The position numbers and the translations under genes were made by a program. From Geminicoccaceae bacterium (GTDB lineage Bacteria; Pseudomonadota; Alphaproteobacteria; Geminicoccales; Geminicoccaceae): DNA of 51,781 nt. The notes beneath the pieces are model-generated. The model did no database searches. It was given only the letters and a program-made list of their open reading frames with translations, and was not told where the DNA came from. Shown piece by piece: positions 1 through 8,692 of the stretch. The stretch spans positions 1 through 51,781 of the forward strand of contig JANXAZ010000025.1 in NCBI GenBank assembly GCA_025062095.1. Reading direction: 5' to 3'. Position 1 is the stretch's first letter; the number at the start of each line of letters is the position of its first letter.

Positions 1-811
1 CCCCGGCGGCCCGCCAGCCCTCGAGGGTGGCGGGATAGGCGAAGGAGAAGGCCGCATCGCGCGCGACCGCGATCCGTTGCCCGAGCGGCGGCAACGGGCA
101 GGCGCCGCGCGCGAGGCCGGCGACGCTCGGCGGACGCGCCAGGCGCAGCAACCGCTCGAGATCGACCCCTTCGGCGACGAGATCGGCCGCCCGTGCGAGG
201 GTCCGCTCGAGGTTCGGCAGCTCCGCCGGCTGAACGAGGCCGAGGTAGCGGCTGGGCAAAGCGAGGAGGGGATCTTCGGGCAGCCAACCCAGAATGCGCG
301 TGGAAAAGCGCGCTTCGCACGCCCGGACCAGAGAGAGGGCATGGTCGGGGCCGGCTACGCGATCGAGCAGGAGCCCGACGATTTCTACCTCCTCGCGCCA
401 GCGCAAGAAGCCTTCCACGAGGGGGGCGATCGAGGCACCGAGCCGGGAGCAGTCGACGACGAGGACCACGGGCAGTCCCAACAAGGCCGCGAGGTCGCCC
501 GTGGAGCCGGAGCCGTCGGGAGCACCGTCGGCGAGCCCCATCATTCCTTCGCCGATGAGGATGTCGGCCCCTTCGCCGGCCCGCTCGAGCAAACCGACGA
601 GGGTCGAAAAGCGCATCGCCCAGCAGTCGAGGTTGAAACTGGGCTTGTCGGTGACGACGCTGTGGAAAAGGGGGTCCAGGAAATCCGGGCCGACCTTGAA
701 GGAGCCGACCGAAAAGCCGCGACGCTTGAGCGCACCCAACACCCCCAACACCGCGATGGTCTTGCCCGAGTCGGTCGCGGGCGCGGCGAAGAGCAGCGCG
801 GGGGCACTCAT
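1..811 (-). CDS. cobB: Cobyrinate a,c-diamide synthase, N-terminal 270 residues (cut by window edge)
   Basis: Amidates the a and c side chains of (hydrogeno)cobyrinate with glutamine and ATP during cobalamin synthesis (CobB/CbiA family, cytoplasmic). The protein starts MSAPALLFAAP and has the dethiobiotin-synthetase-type P-loop (ATDSGKT, about residues 12-18), then KVGPDFLDPLFH and the NLDCWAM segment typical of CobB, then IGEGMMGLADG. The glutamine amidotransferase half lies beyond the left edge. The ATG at 811 is the only start that places the P-loop at its usual N-terminal position. It sits 60 bases downstream of cobI on the same strand, so the two are probably co-transcribed. The symbol is the cobalamin cobB, not the sirtuin of the same name. 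Confidence 0.9.
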   Translation of the reverse strand, partial: MSAPALLFAAPATDSGKTIAVLGVLGALKRRGFSVGSFKVGPDFLDPLFHSVVTDKPSFNLDCWAMRFSTLVGLLERAGEGADILIGEGMMGLADGAPDGSGSTGDLAALLGLPVVLVVDCSRLGASIAPLVEGFLRWREEVEIVGLLLDRVAGPDHALSLVRACEARFSTRILGWLPEDPLLALPSRYLGLVQPAELPNLERTLARAADLVAEGVDLERLLRLARPPSVAGLARGACPLPPLGQRIAVARDAAFSFAYPATLEGWRAAG

Positions 812-871
812 CGCGCCCCCGGATCGCGCGAGGCGCGGCCCGAACGCGCGGGTTCGGCCCGCCGTCGCACG

Positions 872-1606
872 TCAGCGGACCACGGAAGGCGTCGCCCGCG
901 CCGGTCGTTCGCTCGGTGCCGGGCTTTCGCGCGCGGCCAGAACGATCGCCAGCGGCCCGACAGGTTCCTCGCCCGCCTCCTCGAGGCGCCGTCCCGGCTG
1001 ACCGGGGCTGTCCACGAGGAGGGCTTCGCGCGCCATCCGGGCGGCCGCCAGGGCTTCTCGGATCTTGGGCAGGTTGCGCCCGATCCGCAGCACGACCACC
1101 CGGTCCACGGTGCGCAGGATTTCGGCGAGCCGACGCGGGGGCAGCGTGCCGCTCACGATCGCGAGCGTCTGGTCGCGCAGGACGAGGGGCCAGAGTGCTC
1201 CGGCGGCGGCGGCGGAGAAGGGAGGGATGCCCGGCACCGCGACGCATTCGAAGCGCTGGGCGAGACGCTCGAGGAGCTGGGCGAAGGAAGGGTTGAACAG
1301 CGGGTCGCCCTCGCAGAGGAACACGACGTCCTGGCCCTGGCCGAGTTCGCCCACGATGCCCGTGGCGAGCTGGGCGTAGGCACGGGCGGTGGCGGCGGGG
1401 TCGCTCGGCGTCGGCAAGACGGCGACGAGCTCGCGGGTGCCGGGCTTGAGGTGCGCGGCGACGGTCTCGCGCGCCCGGCTCGTGCGCCCGGCCGTGGCGA
1501 CGAAGGCCACGACCTGGGTCGTTTCGAGGATCCGCACCGCCTTGACCGTGAGGAGCTCCGGGTCCCCGGGCCCGACACCCAAACCGATCAACTTGCCCCG
1601 CCGCAT
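872..1606 (-). CDS. cobI: Precorrin-2 C20-methyltransferase
   Basis: Transfers a methyl group from SAM to C20 of precorrin-2, an early corrin-ring step. The 244-residue protein opens with the tetrapyrrole-methylase signature GLGVGPGDPELLTVKA (about residues 7-22), then CEGDPLFNPSF and VPGIPPFSAAAAG, all typical of CobI/CbiL. I chose the ATG at 1606 because the signature follows directly. An open frame continues upstream to 1762, but that stretch is arginine-rich and matches nothing in the family. It precedes cobB on the same strand. No cobalamin-riboswitch B12 box was visible in the 510 bases upstream, which is mildly surprising for cob genes. Confidence 0.9.
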   Translation of the reverse strand: MRRGKLIGLGVGPGDPELLTVKAVRILETTQVVAFVATAGRTSRARETVAAHLKPGTRELVAVLPTPSDPAATARAYAQLATGIVGELGQGQDVVFLCEGDPLFNPSFAQLLERLAQRFECVAVPGIPPFSAAAAGALWPLVLRDQTLAIVSGTLPPRRLAEILRTVDRVVVLRIGRNLPKIREALAAARMAREALLVDSPGQPGRRLEEAGEEPVGPLAIVLAARESPAPSERPARATPSVVR

Positions 1607-2116
1607 CCCCGACCACCGTTCCCCGGGTTTCTCTCGTTGCGGGCGCAGCGCTCGGGCGAAAGCCGCGCCCTCGCCGAGGGGCGCCGCGGTTCCGGCGCCG
1701 CGGTCGCGGCCGCCCTCGTCTTTTCCGCTTCTTGCATAGCCGCTCGCCTTTGCGCCGTCCATCGCACCCGGGCGGTCGAAGATCCGCGCACCCGAGCCGA
1801 GCGAAAGGCTTCGGAGAAACGCGAGAACGGGGACGGCTAAAACGTTCGGACCCGAGCCGATCGCGAACGCGCACGAAAGAGGATCTTCGGCAGGCGGGAA
1901 ACGAAACGCCGGATGTGGAGCGTTTCCGCGCCGCTGGCACGGGCCGAAAACGGGGTGGGCGCGCGGCTCCGCCGAGCGCGCACCTCGTGCCGCTCGGCGC
2001 CGGTCGTCGCGCAGTTTCGGGGTCGAGCGGTCGCACCGCAGCGGGGCAACGTGTGCCTCGCCGATGGCGAAGAGCGAGGAAGCGCCGCATCGTGCGGGCG
2101 AACGTCGCGCGCCGGC
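1607..2116. other. 510-base spacer between asnB and cobI
   Basis: No convincing gene. Frames are open on both strands, but their translations are arginine/alanine-rich with no recognisable domain. It must hold the end of the asnB transcript and any cobI promoter, both on the minus strand. It contains the hairpin at 1959-1981 and an 11-base direct repeat (ACCCGAGCCGA at 1790-1800 and 1850-1860). I looked for the B12-box consensus of cobalamin riboswitches on the minus strand and did not see it. Confidence 0.5.
1959..1981 (-). terminator. GC-rich hairpin downstream of asnB
   Basis: GCGCGC at 1959-1964 pairs with GCGCGC at 1976-1981 and GGC pairs with GCC inside, giving 9 base pairs with a two-base bulge (GA) and a TCC loop. 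It lies about 135 bases past the asnB stop codon. There is no T-run, so it is at best a weak or Rho-assisted stop signal. Confidence 0.3.
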
Positions 2117-4021
2117 TCACGTCGGCGAGCCCGGGCGCTGCTCGGGCTCGAAGGATGCGAGCCAAGCCTCGACTTCGCCGAGCGAACGGCCCATGAGAAA
2201 GAGGCGGCCCCAGATCTCGAGCGTGATCAGACCGAACAGGGCGTGTATCCAGCGCTGTGCGCGCGCGACCAGGCGTTCGAGACCTCTGCGGCCGAACCCG
2301 AGACGGGTCTCGAGAAAGCCTCGGGCGAAGAAGTCGGGTCGCGCATAAGGTCGCGTCCAGTCCCACAGAGGCAAGGGAAAGCCCATCTTCTCGCGAAAGA
2401 CGAGCTCCCGGGGAAGGTGTCGCGAGGCGACCTGCTTGAGGATCCACTTGTCGGCGTACCGTCCGACCTTGTAGTCGAGCGGAAGATTGACCGCGCGCAC
2501 GACCAGACGCGGATCGAGAAAGGGCACGCGGCATTCGACCGAAGCGCCCATGCTCATCCGATCGAGCCGGCGCAGAAGCGGGCTCAAAAAGTCGCCGAGA
2601 TCGGCGAGCATGGCACCCAGGATCTCGCGGTCGTGGTCGTTTTCGACGAAGCCGTAAGCTTGCGTGCAGCTCTCGAGCCATTCGCGGCGCTGGAACCGGT
2701 CGAGCAACAGCACGGTCGGGGGCAGAAGCTCGCGGAAGCGGATCGAGGTCACCGGCAAGTCCGCCTCGGCGTAGAGCAGAAGGGCGAGGGTCTCGCGCAG
2801 GATCGCCGGCACTCGCTGCAGCCAGGGACGCAGGCGCTGCAGGCGTCGGCGACGGCGATAGGCCCAGGCGTAGCCTCCGAAGAGCTCGTCCGCGCCCTCG
2901 CCGGCCAGAGCGACGATCACGCCGTGCTCGCGTACGACCCGGCTGATGAGGTGATAGGCCACCGAGTTCGGATGGGTGAGCGGCAGATCCGACAGCCACA
3001 CGGTCTTGGCGAGAGCGGCTCGAAAGCTCCTGCCGTCCAGGCTCAAGGGGACGAAAGCGAGGCCTTTTTGCCGGCAGAGGGTTTCCGCGTAGGGCCGCTC
3101 GTCGTGCTCCGGGAAGCCCGCGATCGAGACGTGGAAGGCCGTGAGGTCGTCGCGATACCGCGCGGCGATCGCGGTCAGGACGGAGGAATCGAGGCCACCG
3201 GAAAGGAGCGTCCCCACCGGAACGTCCGAGACCAACTGTTCGCGCACGACCGTGGTCAGCTCCTGCTCGATCTCCCGGACGAGCGTCGCGGAGGGCAGAG
3301 CGGCGGCGCGGCGGTAAGCGGCCGCGTCGACCGCGCCCGGGGCCCGGAAATAGAAACGATGATGACGAACCCCTCCGACGACTTTGACGATTTCGCCCGG
3401 AAGGACGGCTTCGATGCCGCGCACGAGGCTTCCACGATTCGGGAAGTCGAGGTTGCGGTAAAGCGACCACTGGATGAGCGCCGCTTCGTCGACGCGCGGA
3501 TCCGGATGCTCGGGCAAGAGAGCTTTGATTTCCGAAGCGAATAAGAGAAGGTCACCAGTTTCGAGATAATAAAGTGGCTTGACGCCGAGCTGATCGCGAA
3601 CCAGCCAGAGTTCCCGTCGCTCGTTGTCCCAGAACGCGAAGGCCAAGATGCCCGCGAAGCGAGCGAGCGCCGCGTCGCCCCAAACGATCAGGCTGTGCAG
3701 CACGACCTCGGTGTCGCCGGTGGAGCGGAAGCGCACGCCGCGGCCTTCGAGTTCCCGCCGGAGCTCCGGAGCGTTGTAGAGCTCGCCGTTGTAGGCGAGC
3801 ACGAAGCGGCCCGAGGGATCGACCATCGGCATGTGGCCGGCGGGCGAAAGGTCTTGGATCGCGAGACGCCGCGACCCGAGGCAGACGGGACCGTCGTGCC
3901 AGATCCCCTCGTCGTCCGGGCCGCGGTGCGCGATCCGCCGGCACATGCGTTCGACGACGGGGGCGTATTGGCCGCCGGCCATACCGGGAGCGCGGCACAA
4001 GACGCCGGCGAGACCGCACAT
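2117..4021 (-). CDS. asnB: Asparagine synthase (glutamine-hydrolysing)-type amidotransferase
   Basis: 634 residues, the usual length. Residue 2 is the cysteine nucleophile of class II glutaminases (MCGLAGVL), followed by RGPDDEG, YNGELYN and STGDTEV. The C-terminal synthetase domain has the PP-loop GTLLSGGLDSS and the AGEGADELFGGY motif. The start at ATG 4021 is fixed by Cys2 and by a strong ribosome site (GGAGGAGGG) on the minus strand; the frame remains open to 4645 but that part is not AsnB. AsnB-type enzymes either make asparagine or amidate a sugar acid or peptide in surface-polysaccharide clusters. As last gene of a run with glycosyltransferases and phosphodiesterases, a glycan-modifying role is plausible, but the sequence does not prove it. 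It is separated from the preceding gene by 62 bases. Confidence 0.88.
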   Translation of the reverse strand: MCGLAGVLCRAPGMAGGQYAPVVERMCRRIAHRGPDDEGIWHDGPVCLGSRRLAIQDLSPAGHMPMVDPSGRFVLAYNGELYNAPELRRELEGRGVRFRSTGDTEVVLHSLIVWGDAALARFAGILAFAFWDNERRELWLVRDQLGVKPLYYLETGDLLLFASEIKALLPEHPDPRVDEAALIQWSLYRNLDFPNRGSLVRGIEAVLPGEIVKVVGGVRHHRFYFRAPGAVDAAAYRRAAALPSATLVREIEQELTTVVREQLVSDVPVGTLLSGGLDSSVLTAIAARYRDDLTAFHVSIAGFPEHDERPYAETLCRQKGLAFVPLSLDGRSFRAALAKTVWLSDLPLTHPNSVAYHLISRVVREHGVIVALAGEGADELFGGYAWAYRRRRRLQRLRPWLQRVPAILRETLALLLYAEADLPVTSIRFRELLPPTVLLLDRFQRREWLESCTQAYGFVENDHDREILGAMLADLGDFLSPLLRRLDRMSMGASVECRVPFLDPRLVVRAVNLPLDYKVGRYADKWILKQVASRHLPRELVFREKMGFPLPLWDWTRPYARPDFFARGFLETRLGFGRRGLERLVARAQRWIHALFGLITLEIWGRLFLMGRSLGEVEAWLASFEPEQRPGSPT

Positions 4022-4083
4022 GTTTCCCTCCTCCTCGCGGGCTCGACGCCTCGACGCGGAGCCCCTCAGGAACGGACCGAATC

Positions 4084-5664
4084 TTAGACCCGATCGGTCA
4101 ACGAAACCTTGGCGAGCTCCCCGCTTCGGTCCCGTCCTTCGAAATGAGGCGGCGGGTCGACCCCGAGAAAGCCGAAGACCGTCGCCGGCACATCGAGGAT
4201 ATGGCCGTCCGCGAGCCGCGCGCCGGCCGTCACGCCCGCTCCGGCGGCGAGGAGAAAGGCGTTCGGTCGATGGTTCCCGGTGTAATACGCCGGCGTCTCG
4301 TACCCGCATTTGCCGCAAACGAGCCCGGCGGAGGGGCCTTCCAGACGATCGAGGACGCGCGCTTGCTCGTCCCAGCTGATCACGATGTCCGGAAGATGAG
4401 GCCGTTCGCTGCCGGGAAAGAGCGAATCGAGGAGATAGACCCGCCCGGCGGGCCGGCGGTTGGTCGGATTGCGCAAGGCTCGGAGCTCGAGCTCGAGACG
4501 CGCGAGGAGCTCTTCGCGCGCCGCCCCGGGAGCGACGATCCCCCGCGGTTCCCGTCCGGCGAGGTTGATGCGCACGAAGCCCTCGTTGTTGTTGTGGATC
4601 GGAAACGCCCGCGTGCGCGTCCAGTCGATGTCCGCGTTGAGCCATTTGAGAGACAGCCGCGTCTGGAGACGACGCGGCAGACAGCGGCTCACCGCCATCC
4701 GCACCGGCAGCGGGACGAGCTCGCGCAATCGCGAAGCGAGGCTCCGCTTAGCCACCGGCGCGGAGCCCTCTTTCGGCCGGCCCACCCCCGGGGCGTGAAA
4801 GAGGTCGAGGGCGTGCAGGAGTTCGCCCATGAGGTGCGCACCCGAATAATTGGGGCCCATGCCGTCACCGGAAACGATCAGCACCGTGGTGCGGTCGTCC
4901 AGGTGCCGGGCGAGAATTTCGCCGATCGCCCGATCGACCGCCGCGTAGACATCGAGGAGGGGGTGCGGCAGACCCGGGACGGGCCGGTGCACCGGATAGT
5001 CGGGATCGCCCGTGTGCCACAAATAATGGCCGCCGCCGTGCGGCTCGCCGAAGGTCACGAACGCCATCTCCCAGGGATGCTGGCGGAGGAGCCAGTCGAC
5101 GGCACGGGCCTTGAGTCCCGCGGCGGCCACCAAGCGGTCGCGGAACCAGCGCTGGTCCGGAACCGTTACCTGTCGGCTGTGCTCGGGCGCCGGATAAGGG
5201 CCCACTTCGCGGATCAGCCGCTCGCGCAAGCCCGAGGGGCGCGAGAAAGGTTCTCCGAACCAGGTCCAGGTTCCCCATTCGCCGATCTGGACTCCGGCGA
5301 AGCCTTCGGTCGGGCTGTCCATGAAGGCGTCGAAGACGATGCAGCGTCGGCCGAGGCCATCGAGGAACTTCCAGAAAGGCGGGACGGCCATCCAGCGCGG
5401 ATCGGTACGGTGGATGCGTTGATCGCCCGCGCGCACCTGATAGGCATGATAGAGCCCGTGACGGCCGGGATTGACGCCGGTGTAGATCGTGGGCCAGGCC
5501 GAGACGTGGAGAACTTCGGCGGTCGTGCGCAGGCGCGACCAGGAGCCCTCGCGCATCAGGCGGGTGAAGGTCGGCAGATGACCCTCGCGCGCCCAGCGCT
5601 CGATCAAGACGGCATCGGCGGCATCGAGGCCGATGAGAAGCACACGGCGGGAACGAGCGCTCAT
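4084..5664 (-). CDS. Alkaline-phosphatase-superfamily phosphodiesterase/transferase-like protein (first of two)
   Basis: 526 residues of the type I phosphodiesterase / nucleotide pyrophosphatase fold. The first-metal aspartate is in LLIGLDAADAV (D14). The hallmark YTGVNPGRHG follows at about 61-70. A HxxxH pair lies at H209/H213, GDGMGP at about 266-271, and a late TGNHRPNAF carries the last metal histidine. Compared with characterised family members, the nucleophile position (ten residues before the glycine of TG) is His53 rather than Thr/Ser, the usual DxxxH is HxxxH, and the usual DH is DG. Substrate is unknown; activity on a phosphorylated glycan or lipid intermediate is an inference from the neighbours. 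No signal peptide or membrane segment is evident. ATG 5664 is preferred over GTG 5670. It lies 10 bases after the Gfo/Idh gene. Confidence 0.8.
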   Translation of the reverse strand: MSARSRRVLLIGLDAADAVLIERWAREGHLPTFTRLMREGSWSRLRTTAEVLHVSAWPTIYTGVNPGRHGLYHAYQVRAGDQRIHRTDPRWMAVPPFWKFLDGLGRRCIVFDAFMDSPTEGFAGVQIGEWGTWTWFGEPFSRPSGLRERLIREVGPYPAPEHSRQVTVPDQRWFRDRLVAAAGLKARAVDWLLRQHPWEMAFVTFGEPHGGGHYLWHTGDPDYPVHRPVPGLPHPLLDVYAAVDRAIGEILARHLDDRTTVLIVSGDGMGPNYSGAHLMGELLHALDLFHAPGVGRPKEGSAPVAKRSLASRLRELVPLPVRMAVSRCLPRRLQTRLSLKWLNADIDWTRTRAFPIHNNNEGFVRINLAGREPRGIVAPGAAREELLARLELELRALRNPTNRRPAGRVYLLDSLFPGSERPHLPDIVISWDEQARVLDRLEGPSAGLVCGKCGYETPAYYTGNHRPNAFLLAAGAGVTAGARLADGHILDVPATVFGFLGVDPPPHFEGRDRSGELAKVSLTDRV

Positions 5665-5674
5665 CGGCACGTTC

Positions 5675-6709
5675 TCAGCTGCGCGGAACGAATCGGCCGT
5701 CGGCGACCTCCGCGATCGCTACCCGCCGTCCTTCGCGGGCCGAGAGCTTGCCGGCTTCGAGCATGGCGATCGTCCAGATGTTGTCCTCGCCTCTGGTCTC
5801 GGCCGGCTGGTTCTTCTCGACCGCCGCTTGCAGGGCCATCAGAAGCGCGGTGGTGCCGCCTCGCGGGTAGGACTTCTCGTCGCCCGGCGGCACCGGGACG
5901 TTGCGGACCGGCAGGAACCAGCGGCTCGCCCCGCGGCGCAGGAACACCCGACGCCGATTGGTCCAGATCGTTCCTTTCTCGCCCTCGATGCGGATCGCAC
6001 ACGAATAGCGCGGAGCGCTCATCGTTCCCGTATAACTCACCTGAACGTCGCCGAAGTCGATCTGGGCCTGGCTGCACTCGAAACCCTGGTAATCGGACCA
6101 CGGCGCGCGCCAAGCCTTCACGACGAGGCTCGACGGTCGACCAAACCACATCCGCAACGAATCGAAATGATGTACGGCCACCGCCTGAAGCTGGGGAAAG
6201 TCGACCGTGGCGAGCCAAGGACCTTCGTCGGCTGCGCGCATCGCTCGATGGTCGACGAAGATGCAATGATCGACGCGCCCGATGCGCTCCTCCTCGAGAA
6301 GCTTCTTAACGGTCCGCTCGGCCGCCCAGAAACGATACTGTTCGGCGACGATCACCTGGCGGCCGAGCTCGCGAGCGCGCGCGAGCACGCGCGCGGCCTC
6401 GGCCACGGTGGGGGTGAAGGGCTTTTCGACCATCACGTGCAGCCCGCGCTCGAGGCAGGCGATGGTCTGCTCGGCGTGCAACCAGTCGGGGCTGGCGATC
6501 AGAGCCGCGTCGGCGGTGACTTCGTCGAGGGCGTTTCGGAGATCGGCGAAGGTGCGGCACCCGGGAGGCAACAACGGCCGCGCCTTCTCGAGATTGGCGG
6601 GATCCGGTTCCACCACCGCGACGCACTCGGTCCCCGGATACGCCGCCAGATATTCGAGCCAATGCCGGCCGCGGATACCGGTTCCCACCTGCAGGACTTT
6701 GACGGTCAC
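5675..6709 (-). CDS. Gfo/Idh/MocA family NAD(P)-dependent oxidoreductase
   Basis: 344 residues with an N-terminal Rossmann fold (VLQVGTGIRGRHW, residues 5-17), the diagnostic VEKPFTP lysine-proline motif (about residue 95) and a C-terminal alpha/beta domain with VHHFDSLRMWFG. Family members oxidise or reduce sugars, sugar nucleotides and cyclitols. The substrate cannot be read from sequence, but the setting between two phosphatase-superfamily genes and downstream of glycosyltransferases suggests modification of a sugar precursor. Its ATG overlaps the stop of the preceding gene by four bases (ATGA), indicating translational coupling. Confidence 0.9.
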   Translation of the reverse strand: MTVKVLQVGTGIRGRHWLEYLAAYPGTECVAVVEPDPANLEKARPLLPPGCRTFADLRNALDEVTADAALIASPDWLHAEQTIACLERGLHVMVEKPFTPTVAEAARVLARARELGRQVIVAEQYRFWAAERTVKKLLEEERIGRVDHCIFVDHRAMRAADEGPWLATVDFPQLQAVAVHHFDSLRMWFGRPSSLVVKAWRAPWSDYQGFECSQAQIDFGDVQVSYTGTMSAPRYSCAIRIEGEKGTIWTNRRRVFLRRGASRWFLPVRNVPVPPGDEKSYPRGGTTALLMALQAAVEKNQPAETRGEDNIWTIAMLEAGKLSAREGRRVAIAEVADGRFVPRS

Positions 6710-8256
6710 GAAGGCGCTCCTTCACGGATCGGGACGAGCGGCCAGGGACGGCCCTCGAAGCTCGCGCGGGGGTCGATCTCGAGCAGGGCGAGCACGGTCG
6801 GAGCCACGTCTTCGACCCGCGCCCCTCGCGGCAGATCGCCGGGATCGATGCCCGGCCCGGCGAGGAGTGCGAAGCCCGGACCGGCGTGGGTCCCCGGTCG
6901 CGGATCGGGCGAGACCCCTCGGACGATCCCAATCGACGGGCTCTGCAGTGCCCGGATCGCGCGCTCGCGCCGCCAATGCACGACGATATCGGGCAGATAG
7001 GGGCTCCTCGGGCCGGCGAGTTCGCGGTCGGCCCTGAGGATCCGGGCGACGGCGGGCTCGCCCGTGTCGGGATGGTGCAGCTCGAGAAGTTCGCGCTCGA
7101 GTCGGTCGAGAAACGGGCCGTATTCTTCTTCGGGAACGCGCCCGAGCGGCTCCCGCCCCGCGAGGTTCACGCGGATACAGCCTTCGAGATCGGTGATCAG
7201 GCAATAAGCGGTGGTTCTCGACCAGTCGATACCCGCGATGTCCACCCGCTGCGCGAGCTTGTCGCGCCATCCGCGCGGCAGCAGTCCCACGAGCCGTTTG
7301 CGGAAATCGGCGGGCAACAGGTCGCGGAGGGTCTTGACGGGATCGAAGCCCGCGCGCGGCCTCGCCCCTTCGCCGACCGCCTCGGCGGCGAGATCGGAAG
7401 AAGCGAGGTGACCCGCGCGGGCCAAGACCTTCGGCAGCAGATGCCAGCCGGCGCGATTGGGTCCGATGGCGTCCCCGGAGACGAGCAGGATCGTCGTGTC
7501 CGGTCCGGCCGCTTCGACAATGGCGGCGAGAGATCGATCGAGCGCGCGATAGACGCGCAAGAGATGCGGTTGCTCCATCGATGGCTTGAGCGAGCCCTCC
7601 TCGGGCGGAAGCCAACAATAATGCGCGGCCGGATGGGTCTCGTCGAGACAGGTGACGAAGAGATCCCAAGGCTTTTGTCGCATCAACCACACGGTGGCCC
7701 GGGTCCGAGCTTCGAGGGTGGTCTCGAGCTTCGCTGCGGTATCCCGCGGGTCGAGGGGCGCGAAACCCAGGGCGTGGGCTTCGAGACCGAGGGGGTGGCG
7801 ACCCACCGCCCTTTCGAGCGCGCGGGACAAGTTCTCGGGCACCGAGGTCGGCTCGAGGTACCGGGCCCAGGTTCCCCATTCGAGCAGGAGCACCCCCGCA
7901 TATCCCGGTTCCGGGTGCACGTACGGCGTGTCGAAAACGACGCAGCGGCGACCGGCCGCAGCGGCCAAAGTCCAGAAAGTGGGGGCGCCGTAAAGACCGG
8001 GAGAGAAGCGGCGCCAGCCCTGGACGCCGGGAGCCGGCTGAAAGGTGAACCAGACGCCGTGGCGCGCCGGACCCACGCCCGTGTAGAGCGAGGGAAGCGC
8101 GGCGACGTGGAGGAGCTCGGCCGGGGTGGCGAGATCGCCGCTGCGACCACGGGCGAGAAGCGCGCGCAGGGCCGGCAGATCGCCGGTTTCGGCCCAGCGC
8201 CGGAGATAGCGGCCGTCGCCGAGCTCGAGGACGAGCACGAGAACTTTGCGGCTCAT
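6706..8256 (-). CDS. Alkaline-phosphatase-superfamily protein (second of two, more divergent)
   Basis: 516 residues, a paralogue of the protein at 4084-5664 with the same landmarks: ELLHVAALPSLYTGVGPARHG, LDETHPAAHYCW, SGDAIGP and a late GTHAGPG. It shares the same departures from the family: His (H50) at the nucleophile position, HxxxH for DxxxH, and D-A where DH is usual. In addition the first-metal Asp is replaced by Glu (E11, in VLVLELGDG). Because both copies share the substitutions, this looks like a distinct subfamily rather than random decay, yet whether it is catalytic is open. The ATG at 8256 overlaps the stop of the preceding membrane-protein gene (ATGA). A longer open frame upstream is only the shadow of that gene. 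Confidence 0.75.
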   Translation of the reverse strand: MSRKVLVLVLELGDGRYLRRWAETGDLPALRALLARGRSGDLATPAELLHVAALPSLYTGVGPARHGVWFTFQPAPGVQGWRRFSPGLYGAPTFWTLAAAAGRRCVVFDTPYVHPEPGYAGVLLLEWGTWARYLEPTSVPENLSRALERAVGRHPLGLEAHALGFAPLDPRDTAAKLETTLEARTRATVWLMRQKPWDLFVTCLDETHPAAHYCWLPPEEGSLKPSMEQPHLLRVYRALDRSLAAIVEAAGPDTTILLVSGDAIGPNRAGWHLLPKVLARAGHLASSDLAAEAVGEGARPRAGFDPVKTLRDLLPADFRKRLVGLLPRGWRDKLAQRVDIAGIDWSRTTAYCLITDLEGCIRVNLAGREPLGRVPEEEYGPFLDRLERELLELHHPDTGEPAVARILRADRELAGPRSPYLPDIVVHWRRERAIRALQSPSIGIVRGVSPDPRPGTHAGPGFALLAGPGIDPGDLPRGARVEDVAPTVLALLEIDPRASFEGRPWPLVPIREGAPS

Positions 8257-8684
8257 GCCCAGCCCCGCACGATCGCAACGGAGCAAGCGAGCACGCCGAG
8301 CGCGGCGGCCATGTTGACCCAGACGGCAACGGGCGCCGGCCGATGACCCCAAACGGCCTGATAGACAATCATCCAGAGCACCAGCACGAGTTTCACGAAT
8401 ATGGCCGGGCCGTCGGGTCGATCGAGAAAGTCCAACGTGATCAGGGCGTAGGGTCCCACGCCCCTCAACCAGAGAAGATAAAGACCGCTCGGGACGAGCA
8501 GGATCAGCGCCGGCCAGCCCAGACCCCCGAAGAAGAGCATGCGCGCCCGCAACCACGCGGCTTCTTCGGCGGGCTCGATCGTTTTGAGGGCGGGTCCGGC
8601 GAAAAGCGACCACACGAACATGTGGCCGAGCCAGAGCGCGGCCGCGACGAGATGGACGGCAACGGCCACGTGGTACGCGCTCAC
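8253..8684 (-). CDS. CopD-like small integral membrane protein (second of pair)
   Basis: 143 residues with about four hydrophobic segments. It begins GTG-SAYHVAVAVHLVAAALWLGHMF, the His/Trp-containing first helix typical of CopD/DUF2269-type membrane proteins, followed by PALILLVPSGLYLLW and FVKLVLVLWMIVYQ. Function in this family is poorly defined (copper handling or heme-linked membrane roles have been proposed for relatives). GTG 8684 is chosen because the conserved first helix starts there and the preceding gene ends 8 bases upstream. The stop overlaps the next start by four bases. It is part of the glycan operon by spacing, but its link to glycan chemistry is unexplained. Confidence 0.65.
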   Translation of the reverse strand: MSAYHVAVAVHLVAAALWLGHMFVWSLFAGPALKTIEPAEEAAWLRARMLFFGGLGWPALILLVPSGLYLLWLRGVGPYALITLDFLDRPDGPAIFVKLVLVLWMIVYQAVWGHRPAPVAVWVNMAAALGVLACSVAIVRGWA

Positions 8685-8692
8685 GGGCGGCC

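Noticed and set aside
77-1840. A 587-codon plus-strand open frame over cobB and cobI
   Set aside because: The opposite strand encodes well-conserved CobB and CobI; the plus-strand product resembles no protein and looks like the GC-bias shadow of those genes.
1790-1860. 11-base direct repeat ACCCGAGCCGA at 1790 and 1850
   Set aside because: Two copies of a GC-rich 11-mer 60 bases apart can easily occur by chance at this composition, and no third copy or known site was seen.
1607-2116. Possible cobalamin riboswitch upstream of cobI
   Set aside because: I did not find the B12-box consensus or its neighbouring conserved segments on the minus strand.
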